DNA of 64,000 nt, taken from contig NZ_JAGGPN010000026.1 of assembly GCF_018613795.1 (NCBI RefSeq), forward strand, positions 22,009 through 86,008, given 5' to 3'. The DNA is from Arthrobacter sp. ISL-65. Its GTDB lineage: Bacteria; Actinomycetota; Actinomycetes; Actinomycetales; Micrococcaceae. The translations under genes and the position numbers were made by a program. Positions within the stretch are counted from its first letter, which is position 1. Each line of letters starts with the position of its first letter. Shown here one piece after another: positions 27,089-35,265 of this stretch. Below the pieces are notes generated by a model. That model worked only from the letters and a program-made list of their open reading frames with translations, did not search any database and was not told where the DNA came from.

Positions 27089-29827
27089 CTAGCGCTCGCT
27101 GGGTCGGGAGAACAGGTCGAGTTCCTGGGCCTGACGGACCGCTGCCCGGCGGTTGTTCACGCCGAGCTTGGCGTAGATGTGACTGGTGTGAGTGCGCACC
27201 GTGTTCAAGGACACCATGAGCACGCGAGCGATGCCCGGGCCGTCGAGGTCCGTTACGAGCAGCCGGAGAACGTCCAGTTCGCGTTCGCTCAGTGGCGTGA
27301 TCAGGCCCCGCCTGACGGGCGCGGTGTTTTCGGTGTTGTTCATGGCCGCCATGAGCCGGCGGAGGTAGCCCGGGGCCATCCGTTGTTTCACAGCCGCTCT
27401 CAGCAGGGATCCCATTGGTGCGCCCTCATCAGCGAAGATGCGAACGTAGCCCTCCGGCTCCGCCAGCGCCACTGCTCGATGCAGTGAGGCAAGCGCCGCG
27501 GGGATCTCGCCCCGCGTCTGGTCAGCCAGCGCCTGAAGCACGAGGATCTCGATGACGCTTCCCGTTCTTCCGCCATCCTCTGCCGCTCGCAGCAGGCGAC
27601 CCAGCAGCCGGATGGCCTCCTGGAGGGAGGAGCCTGAGCGGTCTTTCGCGGACCGGGCCAGGAGCACCCTGGCAAGAGTGATGTGCTCGAACTCCCGAAG
27701 GTAGCTGAGGTCATCTTCAGCCGACAGAGCTCGCTCCCGCACCCAGCCGAGCGCTTCATCCAACCTCCCTTGCGCGACCAGGACCCGTGCCTTCAGAGCC
27801 GGTACCGGACGTACGTTGGGGAAGTAATCGCCCACATAGAGCCGCTCCGCCTCAGCCAGGAGGTCGAGTGCACCGGCTGTATCACCTTCTGCCTCAAGAA
27901 TCCGCGCCATGGCGACCCGCCAGCGATACAGGTTTTGAGGCAGCTCACCAACGGGACCCAACTCCTGGCTGCGCAGCAGGAGCCGGGTGGCTCCCTGCAG
28001 GTCGCCGCGCTCCCGGCAGACCCCACTCATCCCCACATGCATGTCCGCTGTCCCCCGCAGAACCGATCCGCGGTGTCCAGAAGCACGCTCCAGGGCCTGT
28101 TCATAGGTGCTTATGGCATCGTTGAGACGCCCCTGCGCAAGGCGTATGTCCGCCAGGGCGACAGCGCATCCGAAGGTGTCGGCGAGGTGCCCGGCACGGT
28201 GCAGGCCGGCCATGCATTCGGCATAGGCCCGATGGGCTGCGTCGAGCTCCCCGTCCCCCCAATAGGCAAGTCCCAGCAGACCACATGCGGCGGCACGGCC
28301 GAGATGGTCGTCCTCAGGTGCAAGATCAAGCGCACGCTGGGCGTGGCTCACCGTCCCGGATCTATCGCCGCGGCCGAGCGCCAGCGCGGCCCGGTACACT
28401 TCGATCGTTTCGGGAAGGCGGCGAAATTCCTCGTCGTCGGCTACGACCATTTCCGTTGATCGGCCGTGGATAGCCTTACTCATTCCTGTCGGTGGCTCCA
28501 GCCACCGTTCGACGTCCCGCAGCCGGGCCTCGACTCCCTCGACATCGCCAGTCACGACCAACGCGCCGACCAGCCCCACCCCGAGCACGGGCCTGACGCG
28601 GACCACATCGTCAGGGAGAACTTTCAACCAGGCGCGCAGCACGGCCTCCTGCCGGTTCCGCCGAATGGCGGGAACCGCTAGCTCGACGAGGTCCGCCGCC
28701 CGTTCGAAATCCTTCGTGGCCAAGGCATGGCGGATGGCATCGAACGCCTCACCGTTCTGTTCGTACCATGCGCTTGCCCGCCGGTGCAGATCCGGGACCT
28801 CGTCGCCGTGCTCGTCCAACAGGCGTGCCTGCAGAACATCGGCAAAGAGCTGGTGATAGCGATACCACTCACGGCGGTCGTCAAGGGGAACCAGAAACAG
28901 GTTCGCTCGCTCCAAAGCCGCCAGTCTGAGCTTGCCATTGTCCTGTCCCGTGACGGCATCACACAGCGGGCCGGTAAGCCGGTCCAGGACGGAAGTTTGG
29001 AGCAGGAAGTGTTGGACATCCTCCGGTTGACGCTGCAGAACCTCCTCGACCAAATAGTCCACGATGTATCGGTCGTTCCCGGCAAAGCCCGCGATGAACG
29101 CGGCAATGTCTTCGCGGCCCTGCATCGAAAGCACAGCGAGCTGGAGCGCCGCGATCCACCCCTCGGTGCGCCCCTCCAGCACGGACACATCCCGGGCCGG
29201 CAACGCTATTCCCATGATGCCGTTGAGATAATCAGCCGCCTCGTCTGTAGTGAATCGCAGATCAGCGGCACGAATCTCGACGAGCTCTCCACGTGCCCGC
29301 AACCGTGCCAGCGGCAACACCGGGTCAGCCCGGCCGGCAATCACCAGATGCACCTGCGGCGGCAGATGCTCCAGTAGGAACGCGATCCCGTCCTGTATGT
29401 CACGCGCGTCGATGACGTGGTAGTCATCGAGAACCAGGACGACATCGTTCGGGATGGCGTGGAGGTCATTGAGCAAAATGGCAAGCATCGCTTCGATTGG
29501 AGGCTGCGCCGACTGCAGGAGCGAGAGCGCAGCCGCACCGGCGCCGTTGGTCACCCTCTCCAGCGCCGTGACGAAGTACGTCCAGAAAAGTGCGGGATCG
29601 TTGTCGCGCTTGTCGAGCGAGAGCCACGCCGCCGACCGCTCACCCGCGCCAGCGGCTGACAGCCACTCAGTCAGCAGCGTCGTCTTACCGAACCCGGCCG
29701 GAGCCGACACGAGCGTCAATGTCGACTCTGCTCCACGGTTCAGTCGCTCGCTCAACCTCGGACGCGTTGTCAGACCCAGTCGCCGCCTGGGGACGTGGAA
29801 CTTCGTCTCGAGAAGTGGGCCCGTCAT
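27089..29827 (-). CDS. LuxR-family ATPase regulator of the MalT/LAL type
   Basis: A 912-residue regulator. It starts with LLETKFHVPRRRLGLTTRPR, the usual MalT-like leader, then Walker A APAGFGKTTLLTEW, VVLVLDDYHVI (Walker B), TPR-like repeats over about 400 residues, and a C-terminal LuxR helix-turn-helix (PLSERELDVLRLLVTDLDG, NTVRTHTSHIYAKLGV). Such proteins are ATP- and inducer-dependent activators. It precedes the small protein, DUF4386 and membrane genes on the same strand with a 180-base gap, so these are its probable targets. Two 12-bp direct repeats lie upstream. Confidence 0.88.
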   Translation of the reverse strand: MTGPLLETKFHVPRRRLGLTTRPRLSERLNRGAESTLTLVSAPAGFGKTTLLTEWLSAAGAGERSAAWLSLDKRDNDPALFWTYFVTALERVTNGAGAAALSLLQSAQPPIEAMLAILLNDLHAIPNDVVLVLDDYHVIDARDIQDGIAFLLEHLPPQVHLVIAGRADPVLPLARLRARGELVEIRAADLRFTTDEAADYLNGIMGIALPARDVSVLEGRTEGWIAALQLAVLSMQGREDIAAFIAGFAGNDRYIVDYLVEEVLQRQPEDVQHFLLQTSVLDRLTGPLCDAVTGQDNGKLRLAALERANLFLVPLDDRREWYRYHQLFADVLQARLLDEHGDEVPDLHRRASAWYEQNGEAFDAIRHALATKDFERAADLVELAVPAIRRNRQEAVLRAWLKVLPDDVVRVRPVLGVGLVGALVVTGDVEGVEARLRDVERWLEPPTGMSKAIHGRSTEMVVADDEEFRRLPETIEVYRAALALGRGDRSGTVSHAQRALDLAPEDDHLGRAAACGLLGLAYWGDGELDAAHRAYAECMAGLHRAGHLADTFGCAVALADIRLAQGRLNDAISTYEQALERASGHRGSVLRGTADMHVGMSGVCRERGDLQGATRLLLRSQELGPVGELPQNLYRWRVAMARILEAEGDTAGALDLLAEAERLYVGDYFPNVRPVPALKARVLVAQGRLDEALGWVRERALSAEDDLSYLREFEHITLARVLLARSAKDRSGSSLQEAIRLLGRLLRAAEDGGRTGSVIEILVLQALADQTRGEIPAALASLHRAVALAEPEGYVRIFADEGAPMGSLLRAAVKQRMAPGYLRRLMAAMNNTENTAPVRRGLITPLSERELDVLRLLVTDLDGPGIARVLMVSLNTVRTHTSHIYAKLGVNNRRAAVRQAQELDLFSRPSER

Positions 29828-29888
29828 GACCGCCTCCCCTCACAGACAGTGTACGGCTGCCACGACTGAGACCTGCCGCAAAAGGTCA

Positions 29889-29971
29889 CGTAAGCCGGTC
29901 CCCGTTCGGACACGTTCCAATCGAGGTCAGACAAGATAGAACCCCGGATGAGCGCGCCCCGTAAGCCGGTC
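29889..29971. repeat. Pair of 12-bp direct repeats upstream of the MalT-like regulator
   Basis: CGTAAGCCGGTC occurs at 29889-29900 and again at 29960-29971, 71 bases apart, in the promoter region of the minus-strand regulator ending at 29827. Direct repeats are the known binding pattern of MalT-type activators, so autoregulation is possible. Confidence 0.4.
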
Positions 29972-30072
29972 GTTCAACGCGACAGTTGAGGGTGCTCCCC
30001 CTCGCTGTTTGTCGTTCCGATCGTCCATCTACACCACCCTCGCCCTGTGTGCCATGTGCACTGAAAGCATCC

Positions 30073-30091
30073 GGACGAGCAGGTCAGTGAA
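30073..30091 (+). repeat. 19-bp direct repeat, right copy
   Basis: Identical to 22166-22184. The reading right of it continues the MazG-like protein; the bases to its left hold an in-frame stop and do not match the gene. Confidence 0.8.
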
Positions 30092-30307
30092 TGGCTTAAT
30101 GACCCATCTAGCAGGACCGCGGTGGAACACGAGATGGCTGATGTTTTTGGGGACCTCCTGCGGCTCGCCGACGTGCTGGACGTCGACCTAGAAACTTCAC
30201 TCCGGGCCAAAATCGACCTGAACGCGCAGAAGTACCCCGTCGAACTCGCCCGTGGCAATGCCCTGAAGTACACCGCCGTGGCCGCAAAGCGTGCTGCGGA
30301 CAGCTAG
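30073..30307 (+). pseudogene. MazG-like nucleotide pyrophosphohydrolase, C-terminal fragment
   Basis: The frame reads DEQVSEWLNDPSSRTAVEHE then MADVFGDLLRLADVLDVDLE and NAQKYPVELARGNALKYT, the C-terminal half of a small MazG-like protein with the ELADV-type metal helix (here EMADV). It has no start codon of its own. Together with the N-terminal fragment 7.9 kb upstream it would rebuild one gene of about 110 residues, joined at the shared 19-bp sequence. Confidence 0.75.
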
Positions 30308-30567
30308 TCACGCCCTCGCAAGCTACCAGAGGAGTAAATCCGCTCCCGGTAGGGCACCCAGGCCCATGAGACTGAGCAGCACGAATCCGCTCCCCTGGCA
30401 TTAGCCAGCGCGTTACTGGTTGACGGAATCTAAATTGTCGGCATTCTCTGGTAATCACCCGCACATGCCGCGCGGCCGCAGCAGGGCCGGGCTCCCGCGA
30501 TGGAGCCGGGCTTTCAAGATTCCGTATCGGCTTTTACTGCTCCGTTGTCGTAAAAGCAGGGCTGAGG

Positions 30568-31020
30568 TTACAGGGACGCCAATGATGTGAGAGTGGAGGC
30601 GAGAGCGTCTGCCAGTTCCTTCCCCTTGGTCACGAAGTGCCGGGAAAACTGGTTGCGATGCTCTTCGTGCTCGTGGAACTGGTGAGGAGTTAGGACACCG
30701 GAGAAGACAGGTACGTCAGTTTCCAACTGCACTCTCATAAGGGCGTCCACGACGCTTTGCGCGACGAATTCGTGGCGGTAAATACCCCCGTCGACCACCA
30801 GGGCGGAGGTTGCGACACCGTCGTATCGGCCGGATGCTGCGAGCCGTCGGACGAGTAGCGGAATCTCGAAGGCCCCGGGCACCTGGTAGACATCCACGTT
30901 GCTGACGCCGAGTTCCTTGAGTCGCGTCTGGAAGCTGTCGACCGCGCGATCAACGATGTCGGCATGCCATTGGGCACTGACGATCGCTACACGGAAGCTG
31001 GAAGTGGCAAGGGGTGACAA
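30568..31020 (-). CDS. ribH: 6,7-dimethyl-8-ribityllumazine synthase, type II (RibH2)
   Basis: 150 residues. VAIVSAQWHADIVDRAVDSF, VPGAFEIPLLVRRLAASGRY, VVDGGIYRHEFVAQSVVDA and VLTPHQFHEHEEH match the type-II (decameric) lumazine synthases such as Brucella RibH2, not the icosahedral RibH1 type. Trp18 and His83 sit at the expected active-site positions. It condenses 5-amino-6-ribitylaminouracil with 3,4-dihydroxy-2-butanone 4-phosphate. The TTG start at 31020 was chosen because AGAAAGGA lies just upstream and the protein then has family length; the frame stays open to an ATG at 31152. It follows rpiB on the minus strand. No FMN riboswitch is seen in the 198-base gap. Confidence 0.87.
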   Translation of the reverse strand: MSPLATSSFRVAIVSAQWHADIVDRAVDSFQTRLKELGVSNVDVYQVPGAFEIPLLVRRLAASGRYDGVATSALVVDGGIYRHEFVAQSVVDALMRVQLETDVPVFSGVLTPHQFHEHEEHRNQFSRHFVTKGKELADALASTLTSLASL

Positions 31021-31218
31021 GGGCAGTTCCTTTCTTCGGAGGTTATTCGAGGATTCTTTCACGCTTAAACCGGCCTTGGCGCATATATGTCCAAGGTGCG
31101 GAGCCGGGCCGCATGCACAGGGGTGATTCAGTGCCTCCTTCATTGTGGACACTGGCGGCCCGGGTGCTGCGCCACCACGGACGACCGTTTCCGCCGCGTG
31201 CCCTTCCCCTGGTACGAG

Positions 31219-31713
31219 TTACCCAACGACTTCACCGACGGTTTCGTAGGTGACGATCTTGCCGATACGGCGGACGTGCCGTTCGTCGTTGCTGAAGGTT
31301 TGTTCCAGGAAAGCCTCGATCAGGACCGTGGCTTCCTCAACGCTGTGCTGGCGCCCGCCGACGGCCACGATATTGGCGTCGTTGTGCTCACGAGCCAACG
31401 TGGCGGTGGCGTGGTTCCAGGCCAGGGCGGCACGGACACCCTTGACCTTATTCGCCGCGATCTGCTCGCCGTTTCCGGATCCGCCCAGCACGATGCCCAG
31501 CGCGTGGACGCCTGATTCCTGGTCCGCCACCACTGCGAGCGCCGCGTTGATGCAGAACGACGGGTAGTCGTCCAGCGCGTCGTATTCCTTCGGGCCGTGA
31601 TCCACCACATCGTAGCCCTTCCCGCTGAGGTGCTTTACCAGATGGGTGCTGAGCTCCATGCCGGCGTGGTCGGTGGCGATGTGGACCCGTGGGAGTGGGC
31701 GGGATGTGGTCAC
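31219..31713 (-). CDS. rpiB: Ribose-5-phosphate isomerase B family (RpiB)
   Basis: 164 residues. VHIATDHAGMELSTHLVKHL opens the RpiB/LacAB fold, and VLGGSGNGEQIAANKVKGVR is the mycobacterial-type active-site loop, which uses Glu rather than the Cys of E. coli RpiB. The GTG start at 31713 is preceded by AGGAAG; the upstream extension is non-coding promoter sequence. RpiB interconverts ribose and ribulose 5-phosphates. Family members also isomerise erythrulose 4-phosphate and erythrose 4-phosphate in tetritol pathways (EryI, DerI). It is divergent from the transketolase operon across a shared control region. Confidence 0.88.
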   Translation of the reverse strand: MTTSRPLPRVHIATDHAGMELSTHLVKHLSGKGYDVVDHGPKEYDALDDYPSFCINAALAVVADQESGVHALGIVLGGSGNGEQIAANKVKGVRAALAWNHATATLAREHNDANIVAVGGRQHSVEEATVLIEAFLEQTFSNDERHVRRIGKIVTYETVGEVVG

Positions 31714-31800
31714 TTTGCTTCCTCTTCCTTGATGAGCGTGCGGGTCGGCCAGCGTGCGGGTTGCTAGCGCTGGGATGTCAACCCCTTCGCTCAGTAAGTA

Positions 31801-31828
31801 TTGACAGCCGGAATGTGGCATGCATAAC
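31801..31828 (+). promoter_or_regulatory. Promoter of the transketolase-kinase-transporter operon
   Basis: TTGACA at 31801-31806 and CATAAC at 31823-31828, spaced 16 bases, form a good sigma-70-type promoter. Transcription would begin near 31835, which excludes the in-frame ATG at 31820 and supports translation from 31868. Confidence 0.6.
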
Positions 31829-31837
31829 ATTGTTGCA
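31821..31837. promoter_or_regulatory. Candidate repressor operator overlapping the -10 box
   Basis: TGCATAACATTGTTGCA is an imperfect 17-bp palindrome (TGCAtAACA against TGTTGCA) that covers the -10 element. A SorC-family regulator is encoded at the end of the same operon and is the likely ligand of such a site. Confidence 0.45.
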
Positions 31838-31867
31838 CATACAGTCGCTACTGAATGGATATGCAAA

Positions 31868-32746
31868 ATGCTAACAGCAGACGCTTCCCAGGCCGCGACC
31901 TGGCGATCCCTCCGCCAAGAAGTCCTGGCCGGCGACGCCGACTCCCGTGCCGTGACGCTGCACGAACGGGCCCAGGCCACTCGCCGCTCGATTCTGAAAA
32001 TGATTACCGACGCTGGCCAGGGCCACATCGGCGGAGACTTCTCGGTCACCGACATCCTGACCGTCCTATTTGACGCCGTGATGAACGTCGACCCGGAGAA
32101 CCCGCGCCAGGAAGATCGCGATCACTTCATCCTCAGCAAGGGCCACTGCGCGGCCGCCCTGTACTCGACACTTGCCCACAGCGGTTTCTTCCCCGTCTCG
32201 GAACTGGACACGTTCATGGCGCCCCTGTCGGCACTGAACGGGCACCCGAACAGAGTGAAAGTTCCCGGAGTCGAAACCAACACCGGACCACTGGGTCACG
32301 GTCTCCCGGTTGCGGTGGGTACGGCAATCGGCGCCAAACTCCTGAACAACGGCGCACGGGTCTTCGTCGTCACCGGTGACGGTGAAATGCAGGAAGGCAG
32401 CAACTGGGAAGCGCTGATGTCGGCGTCCCACCAGAAGCTGGACAACCTGACCGTCGTCGTTGACCGTAACCGTCTCCAGCAGGGTGCGAGGACCGAAGAG
32501 ACGAACGGGCTGGATCCGCTCGATGCCCGTCTTGCCGCTTTCGGTATGGAAGTGCGGGTCGTTGACGGCCACAATTACAACGACCTCATCGACGCCCTCC
32601 GCCCCTCCACCACGGGCTCCCCCGTCGCTGTCATCGCCAATACCATCAAGGGCAAAGGCGTCTCGTTCATCGAGGACCGCGTCGAATGGCACCACAAAGT
32701 ACCGTCCCAAGAACAAACCCTTCAGGCTTTTCAGGAGCTGTCATGA
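31868..32746 (+). CDS. Transketolase, N-terminal (TPP-binding) subunit
   Basis: 292 residues with the thiamine diphosphate half of transketolase: GQGHIGGDFSVTDILTVLF, SKGHCAAALYS, NTGPLGHGLPVAVGTAIG, and the GDGEMQEGSNWEAL...N metal/TPP motif. Split transketolases are common in sugar-specific operons, including D-apulose-4-phosphate transketolase in apiose pathways. The ATG at 31868 is used because the mapped promoter starts transcription downstream of the earlier ATG; its ribosome site is weak. The stop overlaps the next start (ATGA), so both halves are made together. Confidence 0.9.
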   Translation: MLTADASQAATWRSLRQEVLAGDADSRAVTLHERAQATRRSILKMITDAGQGHIGGDFSVTDILTVLFDAVMNVDPENPRQEDRDHFILSKGHCAAALYSTLAHSGFFPVSELDTFMAPLSALNGHPNRVKVPGVETNTGPLGHGLPVAVGTAIGAKLLNNGARVFVVTGDGEMQEGSNWEALMSASHQKLDNLTVVVDRNRLQQGARTEETNGLDPLDARLAAFGMEVRVVDGHNYNDLIDALRPSTTGSPVAVIANTIKGKGVSFIEDRVEWHHKVPSQEQTLQAFQELS

Positions 32747-33711
32747 CGACAACCACCGTGCTGAACGACGCACCCACGTTCGACAACCGCCAGGACTTCG
32801 CCGACGAACTCATCGCTCTGGCCCGCACCAACGACAGGATCGTCGCCGTGTGCAACGACTCCGTCGGCTCCAGCAACCTGACCAAATTCCGTGACGAGTT
32901 CCCGGACCGGCTGATCAACGTCGGCATCGCCGAGCAAAACATGGTTGGTGTCGGCGCAGGACTGGCCAACGCCGGCCTCATCCCCTTCGTCTGCGCCGCC
33001 GGGCCCTTCCTGACCGGCCGCTCCCTGGAGCAGATCAAAGCGGACGTCGCCTACAGCCAGCACAACGTCATCCTCTGCGGCATGAGCCCGGGCATGGCCT
33101 ACGGCGAGCTCGGACCCACCCACCACTCGGTCGAAGACTTCTCCTGGCTCCGTCCACTCCCGGGCCTGGACATTGTCGTGCCGGCCGACGGCGCCCAGAC
33201 CCGCGCCGCGGTCCGCAACGCCGTGGCCGACCCGCGGCCGACTTACATCCGGGTTGGACGCTTCAAGGTCCCGCACGTTTCGGAGGACAACGTCGGTCTG
33301 GAACGCGGAAAGTTCGTTGTCGCCCGCGAAGGCACTGATGTCACCATCATTGCCACCGGCACCGAAGTGTCCCGCGCCCTCTGGGCTGCGGCGTCACTGG
33401 CCTCCGAGGGAGTCTCCGCCCGCGTCCTCAACGCCACCTACCTGAGCCCGCTCGACGAGGAAGCCATTAAGGATGCGGCCCGTCAGACAGGGGCCATCGT
33501 TACGGCAGAGGAGGCCAACGTGGCCGGGGGCCTTGGTGCAGCTGTGGCCAGCGTCGTGGGCCAGTTGGAGGACGGAGCCCGCGTTCCGATGCGCATCCTC
33601 GGCCTGAACCACTTTGCGCCCACCGGCAGCACCGCGTTCCTCCTTGACCACTTCGGTCTGACGGCCGATCACATCACGGCGGCCGCACGCGAGGTCCTGC
33701 ACCGTGACTAA
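32743..33711 (+). CDS. Transketolase, C-terminal subunit
   Basis: 322 residues with the pyrimidine-binding and C-terminal transketolase domains. VGIAEQNMVGVGAGLANAGL carries the catalytic Glu, followed by GPTHHSVEDFSWLRPLPGLD and the C-terminal domain from about residue 190 (GTDVTIIATGTEV). It forms the active enzyme with the preceding subunit, to which it is coupled by an ATGA overlap. A split, operon-borne enzyme suggests a dedicated substrate rather than the housekeeping pentose-phosphate role. Confidence 0.9.
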   Translation: MTTTTVLNDAPTFDNRQDFADELIALARTNDRIVAVCNDSVGSSNLTKFRDEFPDRLINVGIAEQNMVGVGAGLANAGLIPFVCAAGPFLTGRSLEQIKADVAYSQHNVILCGMSPGMAYGELGPTHHSVEDFSWLRPLPGLDIVVPADGAQTRAAVRNAVADPRPTYIRVGRFKVPHVSEDNVGLERGKFVVAREGTDVTIIATGTEVSRALWAAASLASEGVSARVLNATYLSPLDEEAIKDAARQTGAIVTAEEANVAGGLGAAVASVVGQLEDGARVPMRILGLNHFAPTGSTAFLLDHFGLTADHITAAAREVLHRD

Positions 33712-35260
33712 CCTGGCCCCTGCCGCTGCCGGACCTGCCGTCGTCGTGGCGGTGGACCAAGGCACGAGTGCTACGAAGGCCCTGGTCATGAACGGCTCGG
33801 GCGGGATCATCGCCAGGGCACAGGTCAGTCTCACGCAGCAACACCCCCAGCCCGGATGGGTCGAACAGGACCCGATCGTCATCCGCGACAGCGTGACCAA
33901 GGCCGTCACAGACAGCCTTAACGGACTGGAGAACACGGTCGCCGGCCTAGGCGTGAGCACCCAGCGCGAGTCGGCAATGATCTGGGACCGTGAGACCGGG
34001 CAGCCCCTGGGACCGGTTCTCGGCTGGCAGGACCGGCGCACCGCCGGGCAGGCCAAGAACCTGATCAGCGACGGTGCCGACGGACTGGTTCGCCAGTCAA
34101 CCGGCCTGCCGATCGACCCGATGTTCTCGGCCCTGAAAATCCAATGGCTGCTCGACAGTGCCGACCCGGACCGCCGGCTAAGCAAGGCTGGCAAGATCGC
34201 GGCCGGAACCGTCGATTCCTGGCTGCTTTACTGCCTGGCGGGTGAACACCGGATCGAAGCGGGCAACGCGAGCCGCACCCAGCTGTTGAACCTGGACTCC
34301 CTGGATTGGGACCCGCAGCTGCTGGAACTGTTCAACGTTCCCCGCCAGATCCTCCCGGAGGTCGTGGCATCCAACGCGGCAAGTTCCCCCCTCCGTGGCG
34401 GGGTCGCCGACGGTGCCCGGGTTCACGCCGTGATGGGCGACTCGCACTCGGCCCTGTACGCCCATGGCGTCCGCGGCCCGGGGACGGTCAAGGCGACCTA
34501 CGGTACCGGCAGCTCCGTCATGGGCCTGCTCCAGGACCAGGTGCGCCCTGCGGACATGGGCGGTCTGGTCCGAACACTGGCCTGGCATGACGGCTCCCCA
34601 CGGTATGCCTTCGAGGGGAACATCCTCGCCACGGGCGCCACCGCGGTCTGGCTCTCGAAGGTGCTCGACTGTGACGTTTCGCATCTTGACTCCCTGGCCC
34701 GGACCGTGGAGGACAGCGGCGGGGTCAACATTGTTCCCGCGTTCGCCGGACTCGGCGCACCATGGTGGGACGAACGGGCAGAGGCTTCGATCAGCGGGTT
34801 CAACCTCGGCACGAATTCAGCCCATCTGGCCCGGGCGGCCTTCGAATCGATTGCCCTGCAGATCGAAGACGTGCTCCAGGCCGCAGAGACATCCGTTTCG
34901 CCGCGCATCGGCTCTGTCCTGGCGGACGGCGGACCTACATCCAACACGTGGCTAATGCAGTTGCAGTCGGACCTGAGCCAGCGAACCGTCCTGCGCAGCG
35001 CGGTACCGGATCTCTCAGCGCTCGGCGTGGCCCACATGGCGGCGATCGAGACCGGCCTGTTCAGCCGGGAGGCTGTCGAAAGGCTGCCACGGAACCGGAC
35101 AGTGATCGAGCCAGCCATGGCCGCCCACGACGCGCACGACCGGCGCGCAAGCTGGTCACACGCCGTGGCCAAGGCCCGCTGGTCCCCGGAAAACCCCGCC
35201 CTTATCCCCACCTCAACGGGCCCGATGCACGACGCATTCGCCCCCGCAATAACGGAGTGA
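33704..35260 (+). CDS. FGGY-family carbohydrate kinase
   Basis: 518 residues. VVAVDQGTSATKALV is the first ATP-binding motif. GVSTQRESAMIWDRETGQPL then GWQDRRTA, and FAGLGAPWWDERAEASISGF, are close in style to glycerol kinase. The FGGY family also includes erythritol kinase (EryA), xylulokinase and apulose kinase. Its job is to phosphorylate the imported sugar, polyol or ketose. The GTG start at 33704 overlaps the transketolase stop by 8 bases. The real substrate cannot be read from the sequence. Confidence 0.88.
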   Translation: MTNLAPAAAGPAVVVAVDQGTSATKALVMNGSGGIIARAQVSLTQQHPQPGWVEQDPIVIRDSVTKAVTDSLNGLENTVAGLGVSTQRESAMIWDRETGQPLGPVLGWQDRRTAGQAKNLISDGADGLVRQSTGLPIDPMFSALKIQWLLDSADPDRRLSKAGKIAAGTVDSWLLYCLAGEHRIEAGNASRTQLLNLDSLDWDPQLLELFNVPRQILPEVVASNAASSPLRGGVADGARVHAVMGDSHSALYAHGVRGPGTVKATYGTGSSVMGLLQDQVRPADMGGLVRTLAWHDGSPRYAFEGNILATGATAVWLSKVLDCDVSHLDSLARTVEDSGGVNIVPAFAGLGAPWWDERAEASISGFNLGTNSAHLARAAFESIALQIEDVLQAAETSVSPRIGSVLADGGPTSNTWLMQLQSDLSQRTVLRSAVPDLSALGVAHMAAIETGLFSREAVERLPRNRTVIEPAMAAHDAHDRRASWSHAVAKARWSPENPALIPTSTGPMHDAFAPAITE

Positions 35261-35265
35261 CACCA

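Noticed and set aside
22185..30072. Classical integrative element or transposon
   Set aside because: No integrase, transposase, terminal inverted repeats or tRNA target was seen, so only the 19-bp duplication is claimed.
31021..31218. FMN riboswitch before ribH
   Set aside because: The conserved boxes of the FMN riboswitch are not found on the minus strand, and the gap carries only a plain ribosome site before the TTG start.
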